64,000 nucleotides of DNA from Thioglobus_A sp964344985 (lineage in GTDB: Bacteria; Pseudomonadota; Gammaproteobacteria; PS1; Pseudothioglobaceae): the NCBI GenBank assembly GCA_964344985.1, contig CAYFPI010000001.1, positions 62,001 through 126,000 of the forward strand, written 5' to 3'. Positions within the stretch are counted from its first letter, which is position 1. Every line of letters starts with the position of its first letter. The notes under the pieces were generated by a model. That model was not told the DNA's origin. It did not search any database and was given only the letters and a program-made list of their open reading frames with translations. Positions 59,264 through 64,000 of the stretch are shown one piece after another. The position numbers and the translations under genes were made by a program.

Positions 59264-59300
59264 GAGTTAGGCGCCTAACTAAAAGTCAGACGCCTAACTC
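59264..59300 (-). promoter_or_regulatory. Long hairpin in the rpsB leader (attenuator-like)
   Basis: In RNA a 17-bp stem forms: GAGUUAG pairs with CUAACUC, and inside it GCGUCUGACU pairs with AGUUAGGCGC (some G-U), closed by a UUU loop and followed by GUUUUA. Part of the arm is itself a palindrome (GTTAGGCGCCTAAC), so alternative folds exist. Confidence 0.5.
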
Positions 59301-59353
59301 AACTTTTGATTTTTTCTCATCATTTAAACGATAAGTAAAACCATAAAAAGGCA

Positions 59354-59382
59354 ATTATACCAAACAAGTGCTTTTATAACAA
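59354..59382 (-). promoter_or_regulatory. Promoter of the rpsB-tsf operon
   Basis: Minus strand: -35 TTGTTA (59382-59377), exactly 17 bp, TTTGGTATAAT with TATAAT at 59359-59354. It is an extended -10. The predicted start near 59347 gives a leader of about 200 nt, long enough for the structures listed. Confidence 0.8.
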
Positions 59383-59409
59383 GCACTTGCAAGCCATAAC
59401 AGTTTAAAT

Positions 59410-60081
59410 TTATGCTTTAGCTAGTTCTTCACGCATTGTGTCAATTGTAGCTTTATAGTCATCGGTATTAAAGATGGCTGAGCCTGCTACAAAAGTGTCC
59501 GCACCAGCAGCAGCTACTTCTTGAATGTTAGCCGGCCCAACACCGCCGTCAATTTCTAGGCGAATGTCTCTACCGCTTGCATCAATTAGCTTACGAACTT
59601 CACGACATTTTTCTAATGTGTGTGGAATGAAAGCTTGGCCACCAAAGCCAGGGTTTACTGACATTAATAAAATCATGTCTAGTTTATCCATCACATTTTC
59701 TAAAACGTGTAGTGGTGTTGCTGGGTTGAATACTAGGCCTGCTTTACAACCACCTTCTTTAATCATTGCTAATGATCTGTCAATATGCTCAGAAGCCTCT
59801 GGATGGAAAGTAATGTAAGATGCGCCTGCATCAATAAAATCTGGAATGATTCTATCTACCGGCTTTACCATTAAATGCACATCAATCGGTGCAGTAACGC
59901 CGTGTTTTCTAAGTGCGTCACATACCATTGGTCCAATAGTTAGGTTAGGAACGTAATGATTGTCCATTACATCAAAATGCACAATGTCTGCACCTGCAGC
60001 TAATACATTGTCTACTTCTTCGCCTAATTTTGCAAAGTCAGCAGCGAGGATTGAGGGCGCAATAAAATAATCTTGTTTCAT
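59410..60081 (-). CDS. rpe: Ribulose-phosphate 3-epimerase
   Basis: Interconverts ribulose-5-phosphate and xylulose-5-phosphate in the pentose and Calvin cycles. 223 residues: IAPSILAADFAKLGEEV, HFDVMDNHYVPNLTIGP, DVHLMVKP, MSVNPGFGGQAF and EIDGGVGPANI, all with the metal and phosphate ligands in place. With prk it would feed RuBP regeneration. Lies between gpmI and the rpsB promoter on the same strand. Confidence 0.96.
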   Translation of the reverse strand: MKQDYFIAPSILAADFAKLGEEVDNVLAAGADIVHFDVMDNHYVPNLTIGPMVCDALRKHGVTAPIDVHLMVKPVDRIIPDFIDAGASYITFHPEASEHIDRSLAMIKEGGCKAGLVFNPATPLHVLENVMDKLDMILLMSVNPGFGGQAFIPHTLEKCREVRKLIDASGRDIRLEIDGGVGPANIQEVAAAGADTFVAGSAIFNTDDYKATIDTMREELAKA

Positions 60082-60120
60082 GGGTTACTCCGGTTAAATT
60101 GTTTGTGTATAAATTGTATT

Positions 60121-61659
60121 TTACTTAAAAGTCAATAAGCTTTCGCCAGTCATTTCATCTGGCTTTTCAATGTCCATCATTGCTAGTAATGTTGGTGCAA
60201 TGTCTGAAAGTGCGCCTTCACATGGGCTAGCAATCTCAACGTCTCGTTCACTAACAAAAATTAGTGGAACTGGGTTGTTGGTATGTGCCGTATGAACCTC
60301 GCCAGTTTTTGGATTGATCATTTGTTCAGCATTGCCGTGGTCTGCGGTAATAAGAAGCTCCCCGTCCACTGTTTTGATGGCTTGGAAAATAATACCTAGG
60401 CACGCATCCACCGCCTCTACCGCTTTGATGGCTGCCTCTAGCTTGCCAGAGTGGCCAACCATATCAGTATTGGCAAAATTACAAATAATCAGATCGTATT
60501 TTTGGCTTTCAATATTTTCCACCAATTCATCAGTCAGCTCAAAAGCGCTCATTTCAGGTTGTTGATCATAGGTGGCCACATCTGGAGATGGAATCAGAAC
60601 TCTATCTTCACCATTAAATGGACGTTCAACACCACCATTTAAGAAGAAAGTAACATGTGCATACTTTTCTGTTTCTGCAATTCTTAGTTGCGTCATGCCT
60701 AGATTGGACAAATATTTTCCCAGCACATTGTTTAGCTTCGAAGAAGGGTAAGCAACTGGAAGATTAAAGTCTTTTTTGTATTCTGTTAGACAGATAAATT
60801 CTGTTGGTATGAATGTTCCACGTGAAAAACCTTGAAAATTCTCATCAGCAAATGCTTGGGTGATTTGACGAGCACGATCAGCACGGTAGTTCATAAAGAC
60901 AAGTACATCACCTTTTTTGATTTTGACTGGCGCTTTGATGGAGGTTGACTGAATAAATTCATCAGTTTCTCCGCGTTCATAAGCCATATCAATAGCATCT
61001 ATTGCTGTTTTTGCTAAGAATTTACCCCTACCTTTTGCAATCAATTCATAAGCGCAGCGAACTCTTGACCAGCGATTATCTCTATCCATAGAGAAATAAC
61101 GACCAATAATACTAGCAATTTCACCAGTTCCTAGTTCATTGATTTTATCCTCTAGCTTGTTAATGTATTTTTTAGCACTTTTTTGTGCACAATCTCTGCC
61201 ATCAGTAAACAAATGTAGATAGACTTCTTTGCAGTCACGCTTATGTGCCATTTCTAGCATGCCGTGAATTTGCTCTTCGTGAGAGTGTACGCCGCCATCA
61301 GACAACAAGCCCATAATATGCACGGCTTTATTGTTATCGTTAACGTATTCCAGTGCGTTTTTTAAGATTGGGTTTCTAAAGAAATCACCATCTTTAATTT
61401 CGTTATGAATGCGAGTAAAGTCTTGTTTAACTACACGACCAGCACCCAAATTTAAATGACCAACCTCTGAGTTGCCCATTTGTTTGCCTGGCAGGCCTAC
61501 ATTTTTACCACTGGTTAAAATAAGAGAGTGCTGAAAATCATTATTGAATTTATCCCAAACAGGTGTGTTGGCTAATGCAATGGCATTGTTTTCAGTTGTT
61601 TCAGAATAACCCCAACCGTCTAGGATTAGTAATACTTTGGTTTGTTTTTTCGATTTCAT
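60121..61659 (-). CDS. gpmI: 2,3-bisphosphoglycerate-independent phosphoglycerate mutase
   Basis: Mn-dependent interconversion of 3- and 2-phosphoglycerate. 512 residues. LLILDGWGYSE with metal Asp, GNSEVGHLNLGAGR with the phosphorylated Ser, HSHEEQIHGMLEMA, FTDGRDCAQKSAKKY, RADRARQITQAF, HVTFFLNGG and ITADHGNAEQM. Follows ychF by 28 bases and precedes rpe by about 40, so these central-metabolism genes may be co-transcribed. Confidence 0.97.
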   Translation of the reverse strand: MKSKKQTKVLLILDGWGYSETTENNAIALANTPVWDKFNNDFQHSLILTSGKNVGLPGKQMGNSEVGHLNLGAGRVVKQDFTRIHNEIKDGDFFRNPILKNALEYVNDNNKAVHIMGLLSDGGVHSHEEQIHGMLEMAHKRDCKEVYLHLFTDGRDCAQKSAKKYINKLEDKINELGTGEIASIIGRYFSMDRDNRWSRVRCAYELIAKGRGKFLAKTAIDAIDMAYERGETDEFIQSTSIKAPVKIKKGDVLVFMNYRADRARQITQAFADENFQGFSRGTFIPTEFICLTEYKKDFNLPVAYPSSKLNNVLGKYLSNLGMTQLRIAETEKYAHVTFFLNGGVERPFNGEDRVLIPSPDVATYDQQPEMSAFELTDELVENIESQKYDLIICNFANTDMVGHSGKLEAAIKAVEAVDACLGIIFQAIKTVDGELLITADHGNAEQMINPKTGEVHTAHTNNPVPLIFVSERDVEIASPCEGALSDIAPTLLAMMDIEKPDEMTGESLLTFK

Positions 61660-61687
61660 TGGTTAAGAATTATATCAAATTTTGACC

Positions 61688-62779
61688 TTAGACATTGAAC
61701 AAGAAGTGCAACACATCGCCATCTTTAACAATATACTCCTTGCCTTCAGAGCGAAGCTTTCCTGCTTCTTTAGCGCCTTTTTCACCATTGTTTGCAATGA
61801 AGTCGTCAAAACCAATGGTTTCGGCGCGAATAAATCCTTTTTCAAAGTCGCCATGGATTTTCCCAGCTGCTTGAGGTGCGCTATCACCAATATTGATCGT
61901 CCACGCTCGAACCTCTTGTACACCTGCTGTAAAGTAAGTTTGCAGACCTAATAAGGTATATCCAGCTTTAATAAGTCGATCAAGGCCTGACTCTACTTGA
62001 CCCATTTCTGATAAAAATTCTTTCTTTTCTTCAGCGTCTAGCTCAGAAATTTCAGCCTCAATGTCTGCACAAATTGCCACCACTTCAGCATTTTCATTTT
62101 GAGCAAAATTTGTAACTACATCTAAATGTGGATTGTTTTCAAATCCATCTTCACTCACAGCGGCAACGTATAAAACCGGTTTGATGGTTAATAACTGAAA
62201 ACCTTTAAGAAGTTTGGTTTCATCTTCGTTGAATTCGAGCGTTCGTACACTGTCTCCCGCTTCAAGCACGGGCAATATTCTTTCTAACAATTCTCTAAGC
62301 GGCAACCCTTCTTTTTGTCCTGACTTGGTATTTTTAAGTGTCTTTTGGTAGAGTTTTTCAACGGCGCTTAGATCGGCCAATACCAGTTCGGTGTTAATAA
62401 TATCAATATCGTCTAAAGGGGATATTTTTCCTGCCACATGAACAATGTCATCATTTTCAAAACAACGAACCACATGAACAATTGCATCTGTTTCTCGAAT
62501 ATTGGTTAAAAACTGATTGCCTAACCCCTCTCCTTTTGAAGCGCCTTCCACAAGACCTGCAATATCGACAAACTCCATTGTGGTAGGCAATACTTTTTGG
62601 GGGTTAACGATTTTAGCCAGCGCATCAAGGCGTAAGTCATTAATAGGAACGATACCAACATTCGGCTCAATGGTACAAAAAGGATAGTTGGCAGATTCAA
62701 TACCAGCTTGAGTTAGTGCGTTAAATAATGTTGATTTTCCAACGTTTGGTAGGCCGACTATGCCACATTTAAATCCCAT
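61688..62779 (-). CDS. ychF: Redox-responsive ATPase/GTPase YchF
   Basis: OLA1/YchF-type P-loop ATPase bound to ribosomes. 363 residues: GIVGLPNVGKSTLFNALT, DIAGLVEGASKGEGLGNQFL, the NVxE-like base motif around AAVSEDG, and a TGS domain with GAKEAGKLRSEGKEYIVKDGD. Downstream of pth by about 30 bases, the conserved pth-ychF order. Confidence 0.96.
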   Translation of the reverse strand: MGFKCGIVGLPNVGKSTLFNALTQAGIESANYPFCTIEPNVGIVPINDLRLDALAKIVNPQKVLPTTMEFVDIAGLVEGASKGEGLGNQFLTNIRETDAIVHVVRCFENDDIVHVAGKISPLDDIDIINTELVLADLSAVEKLYQKTLKNTKSGQKEGLPLRELLERILPVLEAGDSVRTLEFNEDETKLLKGFQLLTIKPVLYVAAVSEDGFENNPHLDVVTNFAQNENAEVVAICADIEAEISELDAEEKKEFLSEMGQVESGLDRLIKAGYTLLGLQTYFTAGVQEVRAWTINIGDSAPQAAGKIHGDFEKGFIRAETIGFDDFIANNGEKGAKEAGKLRSEGKEYIVKDGDVLHFLFNV

Positions 62780-62810
62780 TTTCTCTCCTAGATTTACGCT
62801 ATATTGCTTT

Positions 62811-63386
62811 TTATTTTTGTGTGTGCAGGTTTTTCATTGCACCGTCTGAATCGCCTTTGATTAACTGTTCAATAACCTGAAGTGAGTCAATCAATGCGTT
62901 TTGTATGTGATCTAATTCGACCTTATTTGGCGCATGTAGAACAAAATCAGACACTTGAGACTTGTCGCCAGGATGTCCAATGCCTAAGCGCAATCGGTAA
63001 AAGCCATTGCCGCCTAAAGCTTTGATTGAATCTCTCAAGCCGTTGTGACCACCATGACCACCGCCAAGCTTTATTTTAGCAACACCAGGGTCCAAATCCA
63101 GCTCGTCATGAACAATAAGAATTTCTTCAATTTTTATTTGATAGAATTTAGCAATGGCCTGAACAGATTGCCCAGAGCGGTTCATGTAGGTGTTTGGCTT
63201 TAATAAGCGAACAGTTGAACCTGCTGCATTAATTTGCGCACAATCGCCAAAAAATTTGGCTTCTTTTTTGAAAGTGCCTGCATAAAGATTGACTACGGCA
63301 TCACAAAACCAAAAGCCAACATTGTGGCGATGTGACTGATAGTCTTTACCTGGATTGCCCAAGCCAACGATCAGTTTTATCGCCAT
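62811..63386 (-). CDS. pth: Peptidyl-tRNA hydrolase Pth
   Basis: Frees tRNA from dropped-off peptidyl-tRNA. 191 residues: LIVGLGNPGKDYQSHRHNVGF with the catalytic His, LLKPNTYMNRSG, LIVHDELDLDPGVAKIKLGGG with the catalytic Asp, GGHGGHNGLRDS. Between rplY (13 bases upstream) and ychF. Confidence 0.97.
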   Translation of the reverse strand: MAIKLIVGLGNPGKDYQSHRHNVGFWFCDAVVNLYAGTFKKEAKFFGDCAQINAAGSTVRLLKPNTYMNRSGQSVQAIAKFYQIKIEEILIVHDELDLDPGVAKIKLGGGHGGHNGLRDSIKALGGNGFYRLRLGIGHPGDKSQVSDFVLHAPNKVELDHIQNALIDSLQVIEQLIKGDSDGAMKNLHTQK

Positions 63387-63399
63387 AATTACTGCTTAA

Positions 63400-64000
63400 T
63401 TAAGACTCTTCGCCTTCTGCAGCATCACCTTCTGCAGCATCACCTTCTTCACTTTCGTCTTCAGGTGCAACTGGCGCTTCATCAGAAACTTCAGCCATCT
63501 TCTTAGCTTCTTGTACTGCAACAACGCTTTGATCATGTGCTTCAATGTCGCCATGGGTTAGTGCAGTAATAGTAACGCCTTTAGGCATTTCTAAGTCTGT
63601 TAGGCTGATGTGATCACCCATTGCTAAACCAGCAATATCGATTTCAATGGCATGTGGAAGGTCTGCCGGCAAACAAGATACTTCAATAGAAGTAATAAAC
63701 TGATTAAGCACAGCGCCCAGACGAATTGCCTCGTTTTCTTCAGAACCATTAAAGTGTAATGGAATGCTAGTAACAATAGCTTGTTTAAGGTTAACTCTTA
63801 AAAAGTCAACATGAGTAATGCAGTTTTTGGCTGGATGACGCTGTAAGTCTTTAACGATTACAGGCTCTTTTTTCTTGCCAATCACTAAGTCTAGAATTGA
63901 AGTGTATGCTTCTTCATTTTCTAATAAGTGCGTAATCTCGTGAATATTTAATGCGACTGTTGCCGGATTTTTTCCTGCACCATAAACGATAGCAGGAACT
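63400..64000 (-). CDS. rplY: Ribosomal protein bL25, CTC form, 5' end beyond window
   Basis: 5S rRNA-binding protein. About 199 residues are visible and the reading frame runs off the window edge at 64000. Visible N-side: VPAIVYGAGKNPATVALN; core: LKVNLKQ-like HVDFLRVNLKQAI, HFNGSEENEAIRLGAVLNQF, LPHAIEIDIAGLAMGDHISL. The CTC domain and acidic tail (EEGDAAEGDAAEGEES) mark the long form. About 20-25 N-terminal residues are missing. Confidence 0.93.
   Translation of the reverse strand, partial: VPAIVYGAGKNPATVALNIHEITHLLENEEAYTSILDLVIGKKKEPVIVKDLQRHPAKNCITHVDFLRVNLKQAIVTSIPLHFNGSEENEAIRLGAVLNQFITSIEVSCLPADLPHAIEIDIAGLAMGDHISLTDLEMPKGVTITALTHGDIEAHDQSVVAVQEAKKMAEVSDEAPVAPEDESEEGDAAEGDAAEGEES

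Noticed and set aside
59264..59300. Insertion-sequence end
   Set aside because: The inverted repeat lies in the rpsB leader, with no target duplication or transposase.
1..64000. Sulfur oxidation (sox, dsr, apr) or RuBisCO genes
   Set aside because: Looked for because of the inferred lifestyle; none is present in the window.

Overview
The window is about 64 kb of an AT-rich gammaproteobacterial chromosome, densely packed with short intergenic spaces. The mix of genes suggests a sulfur-oxidising, carbon-fixing bacterium that lives at low oxygen, most like the SUP05 / Thioglobus-Ruthia group. The pointers are a high-affinity cbb3 oxidase, a Rieske/cytochrome bc1 complex, phosphoribulokinase with ribulose-phosphate epimerase, two exported proteins resembling sulfur-globule envelope proteins, and O2-independent ubiquinone synthesis beside an anaerobic ribonucleotide reductase. 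No rRNA, RuBisCO, sox or dsr genes lie in the window, so the placement is an inference. Six runs of N (1268-1277, 11278-11345, 16690-16699, 37642-37689, 41781-41790, 54001-54010) show that this is a scaffolded draft. Every gap falls in or beside a gene, and N counts are not true lengths.

Layout. 1-4.9 kb (minus strand): a possible small RNA, tRNA-Thr, the ccoNOQP oxidase operon behind a perfect FNR/ANR box, and hisF. 4.9-8.7 kb: uppS-cdsA-dxr followed by an M23 peptidase. 8.7-16.8 kb: housekeeping and amino-acid genes (purC, DUF2797, FKBP, alaC, a P-loop ATPase, metA, mutY, ribF). 16.8-21.6 kb (minus): pyrC-anmK-secA. 21.6-29.8 kb: DUF721, petABC, sspAB, bioD, a pyrD-like gene and leuS. 29.8-38.1 kb (minus): chrA, prk, gyrB, recF, dnaN, dnaA, with a likely replication origin between dnaA and dnaN. 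38.2-40 kb: yqhA, tpiA, secG, tRNA-Leu. 40-48 kb: an accessory stretch beginning with a 1-kb segment bounded by a 16-bp repeat of the tRNA-Leu 3' end, then a two-component system and an RND / LolA-like / DUF1302 envelope operon. 48-49.6 kb: two sulfur-globule-like exported proteins. 49.6-57.3 kb: an anaerobic module (radical SAM gene, ubiU, ubiV, a TauD-like dioxygenase, ubiT, nrdD, a separate glycyl-radical ORF, nrdG). 57.3-64 kb (minus): tsf, rpsB, rpe, gpmI, ychF, pth and the 5'-truncated rplY.

How it fits together. FNR/ANR-type palindromes stand in front of five units: ccoNOQP, the radical SAM-ubiUV operon, the TauD-like gene, ubiT and nrdD. In each case the box centre is 41.5 bp upstream of a start site predicted from a -10-like hexamer, the usual class II activator geometry. 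This implies one oxygen-responsive circuit for micro-oxic respiration, quinone supply and deoxynucleotide synthesis. The nrdD promoter also carries two NrdR boxes 31 bp apart. The glycyl-radical tail of NrdD is encoded by its own 52-codon ORF with its own Shine-Dalgarno.

Several essential or conserved genes look broken in this assembly: dnaN has two lesions, ubiV has a frameshift, the sensor kinase has an in-frame stop beside a gap, and CcoP lacks its membrane anchor. Assembly error is the simplest explanation, but each is listed separately because it can be tested.
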